Source of the DNA: JBBROS01 sp965260935
Lineage (GTDB): Bacteria; Pseudomonadota; Alphaproteobacteria; Acetobacterales; Acetobacteraceae
Assembly (NCBI GenBank): GCA_965260935.1
Contig: OZ253374.1
Location: 496,001-560,000, forward strand
Length of the DNA stretch: 64,000 bases
Direction of reading: 5' to 3'
Shown here: one piece after another, positions 43,635-55,426 of the stretch
Position numbering within the stretch: the first letter of the stretch is position 1
How the letters are laid out: each line of letters opens with the position of its first letter
Made by a program: the position numbers and the translations under genes
The notes under the pieces: generated by a model
The model's database searches: none
What the model saw: only the letters and a program-made list of their open reading frames with translations
Told to the model about the DNA's origin: nothing

Positions 43635-44717
43635 ATGGCCTACGTCGCCGTCAAGGGAGGGGAGCGGGCGATCGACGCCGCCCATGCCTGGCTCGCCGCC
43701 GAGCGGCGCGGCGACCCGGACGTGCCGCAAATCGGCGCGGCGCAGGTGGAGCAGCAGCTTGGGCGGGCGGTCGACCGGGTGATGGGCGAGGGATCGCTGT
43801 ATGACCGCGAGCTGGCCGCGCAGGCGATCCTGCAGGCGCAGGGCGACCTGATCGAGGCGGCGTTCCTGCTGCGGGCCTACCGCGCCACCCTGCCCCGTTT
43901 CGTCGGCAGCGTGCCGGTGGAGACCGGCGCCATGGTCCTTAAGCGCCGGGTCTCGGCCATCTTCAAGGACATGCCCGGCGGGCAATTGCTCGGCCCCACC
44001 ACCGACTACACCCACCGCCTGCTCGACCCGGCGCTGCCCGACGCGCCGCCCGCGCCGCCGGAGGCCGACGCGGGTTCCGGGCCTGCGCCGCCGGTGTTCG
44101 GCATCCTGGGCCGCGAGGGCCTGATGGAGGCCGACCCGGTGCCGGGCGACGCGCCGCCCGCGGACCTTACGCGCGAGCCGCTCCGTTTTCCTGCCGGGCG
44201 GGATGCGCGGTTGCAGGCCCTGGCGCGCGGGGATGAGGGGTTCCTGCTCGCGCTCGGCTACTCGACGCAGCGGGGTTACGGCAACACCCATCCGTTCGTC
44301 GGCGAGCTGCGGGTGGGCGAGGCGGCGGTGGAGGTTGTGCCGCCCGAGCTCGGCTTCGCGGTCGATATCGGCGACATCGGGCTGACCGAGTGCCAGATGG
44401 TCAACCAGTTCCACGGCAGCAAGCAGACGCCGCCGCAGTTCACGCGGGGCTACGGCCTGTGCTTCGGGCAGGGCGAGCGCAAGGCGATGGGCATGGCGCT
44501 GGTGGACCGGGCGATGCGGGCGGAGGAGCTGGGCGAGGCGGTGGAGGCGCCGGCGCAGGACATCGAGTTCGTGCTGTACCACTCCGACAACATCGAGGCG
44601 ACCGGGTTCGTCGAGCACCTGAAGCTGCCGCACTACGTCGATTTCCAGAGCGAGCTGGAGACGATCCGGCGGATGCGGCGCGACGCGGACGCGGGGCTGG
44701 CGGAGGCGGCGGAATGA
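43635..44717 (+). CDS. phnI: C-P lyase subunit PhnI
   Basis: A 360-residue PhnI (E. coli 354), the nucleosidase-like subunit that with PhnG, H and L displaces adenine from ATP by the phosphonate to make 5-triphosphoribosyl-phosphonate. Conserved MAYVAVKGGERAI start, GYSTQRGYGNTHPFVGELR and GLTECQMVNQFHG segments. ATG overlap with phnJ (44714). Confidence 0.95.
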   Translation: MAYVAVKGGERAIDAAHAWLAAERRGDPDVPQIGAAQVEQQLGRAVDRVMGEGSLYDRELAAQAILQAQGDLIEAAFLLRAYRATLPRFVGSVPVETGAMVLKRRVSAIFKDMPGGQLLGPTTDYTHRLLDPALPDAPPAPPEADAGSGPAPPVFGILGREGLMEADPVPGDAPPADLTREPLRFPAGRDARLQALARGDEGFLLALGYSTQRGYGNTHPFVGELRVGEAAVEVVPPELGFAVDIGDIGLTECQMVNQFHGSKQTPPQFTRGYGLCFGQGERKAMGMALVDRAMRAEELGEAVEAPAQDIEFVLYHSDNIEATGFVEHLKLPHYVDFQSELETIRRMRRDADAGLAEAAE

Positions 44718-45547
44718 CGGCGTACAACTTCGCCTACCTGGACGAGCAGACCAAGCGGATGATCCGCCGGGCGCTGCTGAAGGCGGTGGCGATCCCCGGG
44801 CACCAGGTTCCGTTCGGCAGCCGGGAGATGCCGCTGCCTTATGGGTGGGGCACGGGGGGCATCCAGGTGACGGCCAGCATCCTCGGCCCCTCGGACGTGC
44901 TGAAGGTGATCGACCAGGGGGCGGACGATACCACCAACGCCGTCTCGATCCGCCGCTTCTTCGCCCGCACTGCCGGCGTTGCGACCACGACGCGCACGGC
45001 GGAGGCCAGCGTGATCCAGACCCGGCACCGCATCCCGGAGCAGGCGCTGACCGAGAGCCAGGTCATCGTCTATCAGGTGCCGCTGCCGGAGCCTTTGGCC
45101 AAGCTGGAGCGCAGCCGGGCGGAAACGCGGCGGATGCACGGGCTGGCGGAGTACGGGCTGATGCACGTCAAGCTATACGAGGACATCACCCGCTACGGCC
45201 ACGTGGCGGCCAGCTACGATTATCCGGTGATGGTCAACGGGCGCTACCTCATGGCCCCCTCCCCCATCCCGGCGTTCGACAACCCGAAGATGCACCGAAT
45301 GCCGGCGTTGCAGTTGTTCGGGGCCGGGCGGGAGAAGCGGATCTACGCGGTGCCGCCCTATACCGACGTGCGCCCGCTCGATTTCGAGGACCATCCGTTC
45401 CGGCCGGGGCGGGCACAGCACACGTGCTCGCTGTGCGGCGCGGCGGACAGCTACCTCGACGAGGTGGTGACGGACGACCGCGGCGGGCGCATGTTCGTCT
45501 GCTCCGATACCGACTACTGCGCCGGGCGGGCGGAGGCGGCGGCATGA
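44714..45547 (+). CDS. phnJ: Alpha-D-ribose 1-methylphosphonate 5-phosphate C-P lyase PhnJ
   Basis: A 277-residue radical SAM-like enzyme that breaks the carbon-phosphorus bond. Cys238, Cys241, Cys263 and Cys269 (CSLC, 21 residues, C, five residues, C) have exactly the spacing of the E. coli [4Fe-4S] ligands Cys241, Cys244 and Cys266 and the catalytic Cys272. The GTGGIQVTASILGPSDVLKV segment is also conserved. The ATG lies in the phnI end, and its stop overlaps phnK as ATGA. Confidence 0.96.
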   Translation: MTAYNFAYLDEQTKRMIRRALLKAVAIPGHQVPFGSREMPLPYGWGTGGIQVTASILGPSDVLKVIDQGADDTTNAVSIRRFFARTAGVATTTRTAEASVIQTRHRIPEQALTESQVIVYQVPLPEPLAKLERSRAETRRMHGLAEYGLMHVKLYEDITRYGHVAASYDYPVMVNGRYLMAPSPIPAFDNPKMHRMPALQLFGAGREKRIYAVPPYTDVRPLDFEDHPFRPGRAQHTCSLCGAADSYLDEVVTDDRGGRMFVCSDTDYCAGRAEAAA

Positions 45548-46323
45548 TGGCGGACGACGCGCTGCTGGCCGCGCGCGGGCTCGGGGTGCGGTTCGGGCCG
45601 GTCGCGGCGCTGGCCGGGGTGGACGCCGACCTTTGGCCCGGCGAGGTGCTGGCGGTGGTCGGCGAGTCCGGGTCGGGCAAGACGACGCTGCTCAATGTGC
45701 TGTCGGGGCGGATGCGGCCCGATGCGGGGACCGTGCTGGTGCGGGGAGCGGACGGGGCCGTGCATGACCTGCACGCCATGTCCGAGCCGGCGCTGCGGGC
45801 GCTGCACCGGTCCGATTGGGGCTTCGTGCACCAGAACCCGCGCGATGCCTTGCGGATGCGGGTCTCGGCCGGCGGCAACATCGGCGAGCGGCTGATGGCG
45901 CAAGGCAGCCGGCATTACGGCGGCATCCGCGCCACGGCGGCGGACTGGCTGCGGCAGGTCGAGATCGACCCGGCGCGCATCGACGACATGCCCGCCACGT
46001 TCTCCGGCGGCATGTTGCAGCGGCTGCAGATCGCCCGCACGCTGGTGACGCATCCGCGGCTGGTGTTCATGGACGAGCCGACCGGGGGGCTTGACGTTTC
46101 GGTGCAGGCGCGGCTGCTGGACCTGATCCGCACGCTGGTGGCCCGGCTTGGGATCGCCGTCGTGCTGGTGACGCACGACATCGCGGTGGCGCGGCTGCTG
46201 GCCGGGCGGATGGTGGTGATGCAGGCGGGCCGCGTGGTGGAGGCCGGGTTGACCGACCAGGTGCTGGACGACCCTCGGCACGCCTACACGCAACTGCTGG
46301 TCAGCTCGGTGTTGCAGGCATGA
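45544..46323 (+). CDS. phnK: C-P lyase ATPase PhnK
   Basis: A 259-residue ABC-type ATPase without a membrane partner, which docks on the PhnJ face of the core complex. Walker A GESGSGKTT, signature FSGGMLQR, Walker B LVFMDEPTGGLD, switch VTHDIAVARLL. The length matches PhnK. It starts with two ATG codons in the phnJ stop region and overlaps phnL by ATGA. Confidence 0.94.
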   Translation: MMADDALLAARGLGVRFGPVAALAGVDADLWPGEVLAVVGESGSGKTTLLNVLSGRMRPDAGTVLVRGADGAVHDLHAMSEPALRALHRSDWGFVHQNPRDALRMRVSAGGNIGERLMAQGSRHYGGIRATAADWLRQVEIDPARIDDMPATFSGGMLQRLQIARTLVTHPRLVFMDEPTGGLDVSVQARLLDLIRTLVARLGIAVVLVTHDIAVARLLAGRMVVMQAGRVVEAGLTDQVLDDPRHAYTQLLVSSVLQA

Positions 46324-47018
46324 GCGTCGTGCTGCGGGCCGAGGGGGTGGGCAAGACGTTCACGCTGCATCTTCAGGGCGGGGTGGCGATCCCGGTGCTG
46401 GACGGGGTGGCGTTCGAGGTGCGGGCGGGCGAGTGCTTGGCCCTGGTCGGCCCGTCCGGGGCAGGCAAATCGACATTGCTGCGCAGCCTGCACGGCAACT
46501 ACCGGATCGACCGCGGGCGCATCCTGGTGCGGCACGAGGGGGCGATGGTTGACCTGGCCGCCGCCGATCCGCGGACGGTGCTCGCGGTGCGGCGGCGGAC
46601 CTTGGGGGTCGTCACCCAGTTCCTCCGGGTGGTGCCGCGGGTGCCCGCGCTCGACGTGGTGGCGGAGGCGGCGGTGCTGCGCGGCATGGACGCGGGGGCG
46701 GCGCGGACGGAGGCGGCGCGGTTGTTGTCGCACCTTAACATCCCGCCGCGGCTGCACGGGTTGCCGCCGGCCACCTTCTCCGGCGGCGAGCAGCAGCGGG
46801 TGAACCTGGCGCGCGGCTTCGTGGCCGGGCATCCGGCGCTGCTGCTGGACGAGCCGACCGCCTCGCTTGATCCGCACAACGCCGGGATCGTGGTCGAGAT
46901 GATCCAGGCGGCGAAGCGCCGCGGGGCGGCGGTCGTCGGTATTTTCCATGACCCGGCTGTGCGCGGGGCCATTGCTAACGCTACATTACCGGTTATGCCT
47001 TTGCAGGACGCCGCATGA
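46320..47018 (+). CDS. phnL: C-P lyase ATPase PhnL
   Basis: A 232-residue second ATPase of the C-P lyase. Walker A GPSGAGKST, signature FSGGEQQRVNLARG, Walker B ALLLDEPTASLDP. It is needed with PhnGHI for ribosylation of the phosphonate. The stop overlaps phnM as ATGA. GC-rich and in the same codon style as its neighbours. Confidence 0.94.
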   Translation: MSVVLRAEGVGKTFTLHLQGGVAIPVLDGVAFEVRAGECLALVGPSGAGKSTLLRSLHGNYRIDRGRILVRHEGAMVDLAAADPRTVLAVRRRTLGVVTQFLRVVPRVPALDVVAEAAVLRGMDAGAARTEAARLLSHLNIPPRLHGLPPATFSGGEQQRVNLARGFVAGHPALLLDEPTASLDPHNAGIVVEMIQAAKRRGAAVVGIFHDPAVRGAIANATLPVMPLQDAA

Positions 47019-48148
47019 CGACAATCCTTACCAACGCCCGCCTCGTGCTGCCGGACGAGGTCGTGCATGGCACGGTCGTGTTCGACGGGGAGCGGATCAC
47101 CGACGTGCAGCCGGGCCGGAGCGACGCGCCCGGCGCGGTCGACGCGGGCGGCGATACCGTGATGCCGGGCGTGGTCGATCTTCATACCGACAACCTGGAG
47201 CGCCAGGTGCAGCCGCGCAACAACGCGCGCTGGCCGTCGCGCTCGGCGATGGTGTCGCACGACGCGCAGTGCGCCGCGTGCGGGGTGACGACCGTGTTCG
47301 ACGCGCTCTGCCTGGGCGACCTCGGCTTCGATCGGGACCGGTTGCAGACGTTCAAGGACGGGGTGGTGGACCTCGACGCGCTGGCTGATACCGGACTGCT
47401 GAAAAGCGAGCATTTCCTGCACCTGCGCTGCGAGCTGCCCGCGCCCGACCTGATGGAGCTGTTCGATCCGGTGGCGGACCATCCGAAGGTGCGGATGGTC
47501 AGCCTGATGGACCATTGCCCCGGCATGGGACAGTATGCCGACCTTGACCGGTATCGGGCCATGCGCGGACGCGAAGGGCACTCGCCCGAGTGGATCGAGC
47601 GCCGCATCAGCGATCTGCAGGCGCAGCGGGCGCGGGTGCGCGACCCGAACCGACGCCGCGTGCTGGAGCGCGTGCGCGGGCACCGGGCGGTGCTGGCGAG
47701 CCATGACGACCGGACGGCCGAGGAGATCGCCGAGAACGACCGGGACGGGATTCGGATCAGCGAGTTCCCGGTCTCCTTGGCGGCGGCGACGGCGGCGCGG
47801 GCGCGGGGGATGCAGGTGATCTCCGGCGCGCCGAACATCGTCCGCGGCGGCAGCCATTCCGGCAACGTGGCGGCGGCGGATCTGGTGCGCCGGGGCGCGG
47901 TCGATGCGCTGGCCAGCGACTATGTGCCGGCGAGCCTGGTGGAGGCCGCTTTCGCCTGCGTGCGCGAGGCTGGCATCACCTTGCCGGAGGGGGTGGCGAT
48001 GGTGACGGCGAACCCGGCGCGGATGGGCGGGCTCCATGACCGCGGGCGGCTGGAAGCGGGGCTGCGGGCCGACCTGGTGCGGCTGCGCGAGCACGAGGGG
48101 CTGCCGGTGGTGCGGCAGGTTTGGCGGGCGGGGGAGCGGGTGGTCTGA
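47015..48148 (+). CDS. phnM: RPnTP pyrophosphohydrolase PhnM
   Basis: A 377-residue amidohydrolase-fold enzyme that removes pyrophosphate from the ribosyl-phosphonate triphosphate to give the 5-phosphate used by PhnJ. Metal-binding VDLHTDNLE, the LMDHCPGMGQ region and the GAPNIVRGGSHSGNVAA segment are conserved. It lies eight bases before the DUF1045 gene, so the operon continues. Confidence 0.95.
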   Translation: MTTILTNARLVLPDEVVHGTVVFDGERITDVQPGRSDAPGAVDAGGDTVMPGVVDLHTDNLERQVQPRNNARWPSRSAMVSHDAQCAACGVTTVFDALCLGDLGFDRDRLQTFKDGVVDLDALADTGLLKSEHFLHLRCELPAPDLMELFDPVADHPKVRMVSLMDHCPGMGQYADLDRYRAMRGREGHSPEWIERRISDLQAQRARVRDPNRRRVLERVRGHRAVLASHDDRTAEEIAENDRDGIRISEFPVSLAAATAARARGMQVISGAPNIVRGGSHSGNVAAADLVRRGAVDALASDYVPASLVEAAFACVREAGITLPEGVAMVTANPARMGGLHDRGRLEAGLRADLVRLREHEGLPVVRQVWRAGERVV

Positions 48149-48155
48149 GCCAGTG

Positions 48156-48845
48156 ATGCGCGTCGCGGTTTATTACGCGCCGGCGCCTGCGGACCCGCTC
48201 TGGGCGGCGGCTTGCTCCTGGCTCGGGCGGGACGCGGAGACGGGGGCGAGCGTGCCGCAGCCGGATTTGCCTGAGATCGCGGAGTTGACGGCGAGCCCCC
48301 GGCTGTACGGGTTCCATTGCACGCTGAAGCCGCCGATGCGGCTGGCGACGGCCTATGACCTGTTCCGCGCCGACGTGGCCAGGGTGGCGGCGAGCCTTGA
48401 GCCGTTCGACATGCCGCCGTTGGAGGTGGCTGACGTGTCGGGGTTCCTGGCGGTGGGGGAGGCGGAGCCTTGTTCGGCGTTGCGGGCGGCGGCGGATGCT
48501 TGCGTGGCCGGGCTGGACGCGCACCGGGCGCCGGCGGATGAGGCCGAGCTGGCGCGGCGGCGCGGCAAGGGGCTGGCGGCGGCGCAGGAGGCGATGCTGG
48601 CGCGCTGGGGGTATCCGCACGTGTTCGAGACGTGGTTCTTCCATATGACGTTGACGCGGCGGCTGACTGAGGAGGAGCGCGCGGCGGTCAGGCCCGCCGC
48701 GGAGGCGCACCTCTCAGCGGCGCTGCCTCATCGGCGGCGGATGGATGCGTTATGCATCTTCACGCAGGCGGAAGCCGGCGCGCCGTTCCTGATTGCGGAG
48801 CGGCTGGCGCTTGGCCGGGCGTCAAGCCATGATCCGATTGAGTAA
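48156..48845 (+). CDS. DUF1045 phosphonate metabolism protein, 2H phosphoesterase fold
   Basis: A 229-residue protein of the DUF1045 family (TIGR03223, phosphonate metabolism). Two His-x-Thr motifs, HCTLKPP near residue 53 and HMTLTRR near 168, are the hallmark of 2H phosphoesterases, which open cyclic phosphates. In the C-P lyase pathway the product 5-phosphoribosyl 1,2-cyclic phosphate must be opened, in E. coli by PhnP. No phnP or phnN is seen here, so DUF1045 is the natural candidate, by inference. Its last 17 bases overlap the DUF4258 gene. Confidence 0.88.
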   Translation: MRVAVYYAPAPADPLWAAACSWLGRDAETGASVPQPDLPEIAELTASPRLYGFHCTLKPPMRLATAYDLFRADVARVAASLEPFDMPPLEVADVSGFLAVGEAEPCSALRAAADACVAGLDAHRAPADEAELARRRGKGLAAAQEAMLARWGYPHVFETWFFHMTLTRRLTEEERAAVRPAAEAHLSAALPHRRRMDALCIFTQAEAGAPFLIAERLALGRASSHDPIE

Positions 48846-49071
48846 GCATACCAGCGACGAGATGGCGGGCCGGGGGATTACCTTGGGCTATATCGAGGCG
48901 ACGCTTGCTCATCCGGATTGGACCGTGCCGGACCCGACCGACCCGGCTTTGAGGCGATCCTACAAGGCCGTCGCGGAATTTGGCGGCCGCATTCTTCGCG
49001 TTGTGCATCGGGCGGAGGGCACCGATGTTTTCGTTGTTACGGCGCATTGGGATAGAGGAGCCAAGCCATGA
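48829..49071 (+). CDS. DUF4258 protein
   Basis: An 80-residue protein of the DUF4258 family: SKHTSDEMAGRGITLGYIEATLAHPDW and the closing VVHRAEGTDVFVVTAHWDRG. The helix-strand order resembles the BrnT/RelE-like toxin-type fold. It is followed by a DUF2283 gene in ATGA overlap, a two-gene set often listed among toxin-antitoxin-like pairs. I started at the ATG 48829, inside the DUF1045 gene. Confidence 0.8.
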   Translation: MIRLSKHTSDEMAGRGITLGYIEATLAHPDWTVPDPTDPALRRSYKAVAEFGGRILRVVHRAEGTDVFVVTAHWDRGAKP

Positions 49072-49259
49072 TCCAAAGCAGCTACGACCCTGAGGCGGAC
49101 GTGCTCAACGTCAAGTTCGGCTCGACGGATGCACGGTCCGATGGATCGCAAGAGGTTGCTCCCGGCGTGTTCGTGGAGTTCGACACGGATGGGCAGCCTA
49201 TCGGGATCGAGGTCATCAGCGTGCGCCGGCGGGCCGCGAAGACGGCAGGCCGTTCCTGA
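49068..49259 (+). CDS. DUF2283 protein
   Basis: A 63-residue DUF2283 protein (SSYDPEADVLNVKFGS, PGVFVEFDTDGQPIGIEVIS): a small beta-rich family with no known enzyme motifs. Its ATG overlaps the DUF4258 stop, so the two are co-translated. The likely role as the partner or antitoxin of DUF4258 is inferred from pairing only. Confidence 0.8.
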   Translation: MIQSSYDPEADVLNVKFGSTDARSDGSQEVAPGVFVEFDTDGQPIGIEVISVRRRAAKTAGRS

Positions 49260-49359
49260 TCGCGAAACGACTGCCGCTTGCTCGGCCAGCAGGTATAGTA
49301 AACCGCTCCTTTACACGATAACGATGCCGACTTAATGCAGCGGACCCGAAGCGCAATCA

Positions 49360-50304
49360 ATGGCCATACCGGATTTCCAGACTTTGATGCTCCCGATTCT
49401 CCGCCGGCTATCTGGGCGGCAGTGGAACACCTCCGAGTTGGTGGACGCCATGGCTGAGGAGCATGGCCTGAGCGAAACCGAACGTGCGGCGCTGCTGCCG
49501 AGCGGACGGCAGACGACGATTGCGAACAGGACTCATTGGGCGATTGCACACCTCAACAAGGCCGGTGTGATCTCGCGCGTGGCAAGGGGCCGCTACGAGG
49601 CTTCCGTGCGGGGAGGCGAGGTACTGGCAAATCCGCCGCCCCGGATCACCATCGGCTACCTACAACGCTTTCCTGAGTTTGCCGCCTTCCGCGCAAGGGT
49701 TAGGGAGAGCGGACCGGACGTAACGAGCAAAAACGGTCCTCTGGGCAAGGACCTCGCCGCCTACGATGCGACCCCGGAAGAGCGTCTCGAGGACGCGGCT
49801 TCGGACCTCAAGGCCGAACTTTCCGCTACGCTGCTGACCCGCCTGCAAGCGCTCTCGCCAACAATCTTCGAGCAGCTCATCATCGACGTGCTGGTCGAGA
49901 TCGGTTATGGCGGATCAAGGCGCGATGCGGCCGAGCGACTCGGACGCTCCGGCGATGGCGGCATCGACGGCGTGATCCGGGAGGACGCGCTCGGGCTCGA
50001 TACCATCTACCTGCAAGCCAAGCGCTACGCCGACGACAACGTCGTCGGCGCTCCGGCCATCCAGGGCTTCGCCGGCGCGCTCCTGGCCAATGGCGCGACC
50101 AAGGGCGTGTTCGTCACCACCGGGCGGTTCACGTCCCAGGCCAAGCAAGCCGCCTCCGCCTACAAAGCCCATCGGATCGTCCTGATCGACGGCCCGGAGC
50201 TCGCGCGCTTGATGGTTGAGCACGACGTGGGCGTGCGCACGGTGCAGACGATCCGGGTCCAGCGGATCGCGCTGGAAGCCTATGAGGCAGGCGAGCTGGA
50301 GTGA
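49360..50304 (+). CDS. mrr: Mrr-type restriction endonuclease
   Basis: A 314-residue Mrr-family protein. The N-terminal Mrr_N winged helix (WNTSELVDAMAEEHGLSE; GRYEASVRGGEVLA) is followed by a PD-(D/E)xK nuclease domain: FEQLIIDVLVEIGYGG, catalytic GDGGIDGVI and QAKRY. Mrr enzymes cut modified or foreign DNA. No methyltransferase gene is adjacent, which agrees with a type IV, modification-dependent enzyme. The 3' end overlaps the convergent VOC gene by 25 bases. Confidence 0.9.
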   Translation: MAIPDFQTLMLPILRRLSGRQWNTSELVDAMAEEHGLSETERAALLPSGRQTTIANRTHWAIAHLNKAGVISRVARGRYEASVRGGEVLANPPPRITIGYLQRFPEFAAFRARVRESGPDVTSKNGPLGKDLAAYDATPEERLEDAASDLKAELSATLLTRLQALSPTIFEQLIIDVLVEIGYGGSRRDAAERLGRSGDGGIDGVIREDALGLDTIYLQAKRYADDNVVGAPAIQGFAGALLANGATKGVFVTTGRFTSQAKQAASAYKAHRIVLIDGPELARLMVEHDVGVRTVQTIRVQRIALEAYEAGELE

Positions 50305-50747
50305 AGCCGGGCCGGGCGTTGACCCAGGCTTTGCGAGAACCGCAGCAGGTATCCGTCCGGGTCCTGGACGATGAATTGCCGCACCCCCGTTTCCACCTGC
50401 CGGGCGCGATACCAGACCGTTTCCAAATCCAGGAACAAGGGCCAACCCGCGGCATTCATTGCGGCATACAGCGCATCGATGTCGCCAACCCCGATCTGAA
50501 AGTTGATCCCGCGCCCGAACGACCGTTCCAGAGGCCCGGTGATCCAATGCCGCCCGGGCGTCCCGGCCTGTTCCAGCATGAACTGGCAGCCGTCGCGGTC
50601 GAGATAGGCGAACCCGTCATCGGGACGTTCATATGCCACCTCGAAGCCGCACAGGCCGCACCAGAAGCGCAAGCTGGCTTGCAAGTCGGTCACCAGGAGT
50701 TCCGGCGTCATGGCGGCCCAGGCGAAGCCGGGCGGCAGGCCCGTCAT
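50280..50747 (-). CDS. VOC-family (glyoxalase/bleomycin resistance) protein
   Basis: A 155-residue vicinal-oxygen-chelate protein of the glyoxalase/bleomycin-resistance type. One betaalphabetabetabeta module starts TPELLVTDLQASLRFWCGLC and the second has INFQIGVGDIDALYAAM, closing with FIVQDPDGYLLRFSQ. The chemistry is not fixed by sequence. Alternative ATG at 50711 (12 residues shorter). It lies beside dnaE on the same strand, with 37 bases between the dnaE stop and its start. Confidence 0.8.
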   Translation of the reverse strand: MTGLPPGFAWAAMTPELLVTDLQASLRFWCGLCGFEVAYERPDDGFAYLDRDGCQFMLEQAGTPGRHWITGPLERSFGRGINFQIGVGDIDALYAAMNAAGWPLFLDLETVWYRARQVETGVRQFIVQDPDGYLLRFSQSLGQRPARLHSSSPAS

Positions 50748-50784
50748 CGGCTCTCGGCGTCACTGGACACGCCGTTCGCGACGT

Positions 50785-54192
<3,408 letters not shown>

Positions 54193-54556
54193 TGGGGTCC
54201 GGGATGTTGGAGTCGGAGGCGAAGGGTAGCACGGGCGCGTGACGCGGTTGAGGCCTGGTTGGGGAGGCCGACGGCGGGTTGTGCTGCGGGCGGGAAATCA
54301 GGAGCGCTGAAGATCGGGGAGGCCGAATGTCTGGCGAGTTGCCAGTTGACGCCGACGCCATCGTCATTCCGTTCACATGGCCTGGTTCGTGAACGCGGCG
54401 GAACGGCTGCTCTGATCCGTACTACGCTCGCGCGCCCATCAGACGGTTGCGCGTTGTCCGCTACGGTTCCGTTGACAGCATGGGACAGCCTCATTCGAAA
54501 GCTTACTATGCTGCTGAACAGGGCAACGCGCTCAAGGAACTTCAAAGGCCGAACTT
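54193..54556. other. Intergenic region upstream of dnaE
   Basis: 364 bases between the divergent dnaE and the DUF1311 pseudogene. I see no gene, tRNA, repeat or convincing promoter. The sequence is less GC-rich from about 54400 on, which continues into the pseudogene. Confidence 0.5.
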
Positions 54557-55006
54557 GTGACCAACTATCGCTTAACGGACATGGGCCTCGTCGCTTGGAC
54601 GGCGGCATTGATCCTCTGGTATCCCGCTTCGGCTGTTCCGCCCGCGCAAAGCCACAAGGACTGCGTGGCGCAGGCGGGCGGGGTTACGACACGGCTTAAG
54701 GCGTCCGATAACGCGGAGGTGGGTCGCCGCGACGCGCTGCGGAGCCAGCTGTTTCAGAACGTCCTGGCTACGGTTGACCCCGAGCGACAGGAAGGGTTAC
54801 GGACGGCGGAATGCGCCTAGGCGGCGTTCATGGAGGCCGATTGCCGGTTCCACATGTCAGCCGAAGCGGGCGGTACGGATGCACTGCTGCTCTACTACGG
54901 CTGCCGGCTGGAACTCACCGCGCACCGCATCGCGGATCTGCGGCAGGCACTTAAGGTCGCGACGTTCTTCAAACGGCGTGGGCGCGACATGTCCGGCTCT
55001 CCATGA
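54557..55006 (+). pseudogene. DUF1311 (LprI-type) secreted protein with nonsense codon
   Basis: The GTG at 54557 opens a signal sequence, then HKDCVAQAGGVTTRLKASDN and LRTAECA. TAG at 54818-54820 then interrupts the frame. The same frame continues uninterrupted AAFMEADCRFHMSAEAGG, YYGCRLELTAHRIADLRQAL to TGA at 55006. This is the DUF1311/lysozyme-inhibitor LprI pattern, where 'RAW..FRDADC' has a conserved tryptophan; TGG to TAG at exactly that place explains the stop. A single base change thus removed the second half (150 codons in total). Whether the gene is dead or the stop is a sequencing error is open. Confidence 0.7.
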
Positions 55007-55040
55007 CTTGCGTAATAGATTGAACCGGCAGGCTACAGCG

Positions 55041-55334
55041 TCAGTCCTGGTGCTTGCGGTGGCCCCGGCCCGATTGGGTCTTGGTTGCCCCGACTTCCGC
55101 GGCATGGGCCTTTTCGCGGGCGCCCTCCGTCGCGGTGCTGGTGTTCTCGCCCGCTGTTGCGCCTTCGGCGTATGCCTTGGATGCGGCTCCCTTCGGCGCT
55201 CCGGCGCCTTCCGTCGGCATCGGGGCCACGCCGCCTTCCTGAACGTTGTCGCCGGGCTTCGGGTGATGGCCTTTCACGGTGCCTCGGCTGGTGGTCCCGT
55301 TCGTGCCTTCCTGCCGGGTTACTTTCTTGGTCAT
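55041..55334 (-). CDS. Small charged, disordered hypothetical protein
   Basis: A 97-residue protein rich in Gly, Ala, Thr, Lys and Glu with no hydrophobic core: MTKKVTRQEGTNGTTSRGTV at the start, then an Ala/Glu helix-like stretch (SKAYAEGATAGENTSTATEG) and a basic tail HRKHQD. AGAAGG lies upstream of the ATG. It resembles stress-type or nucleic-acid-associated small proteins in composition only. No family recognised. It lies beside lolD on the same strand. Confidence 0.45.
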   Translation of the reverse strand: MTKKVTRQEGTNGTTSRGTVKGHHPKPGDNVQEGGVAPMPTEGAGAPKGAASKAYAEGATAGENTSTATEGAREKAHAAEVGATKTQSGRGHRKHQD

Positions 55335-55426
55335 GGTCGTCGCCTTCTGTGTCGGCTTTCAACCCGGCAGCGCGCCACGGGTTGCAGCCGGAACGGCTTG
55401 CCTGCCTCCAAGGCCCGCGCCGGCCG

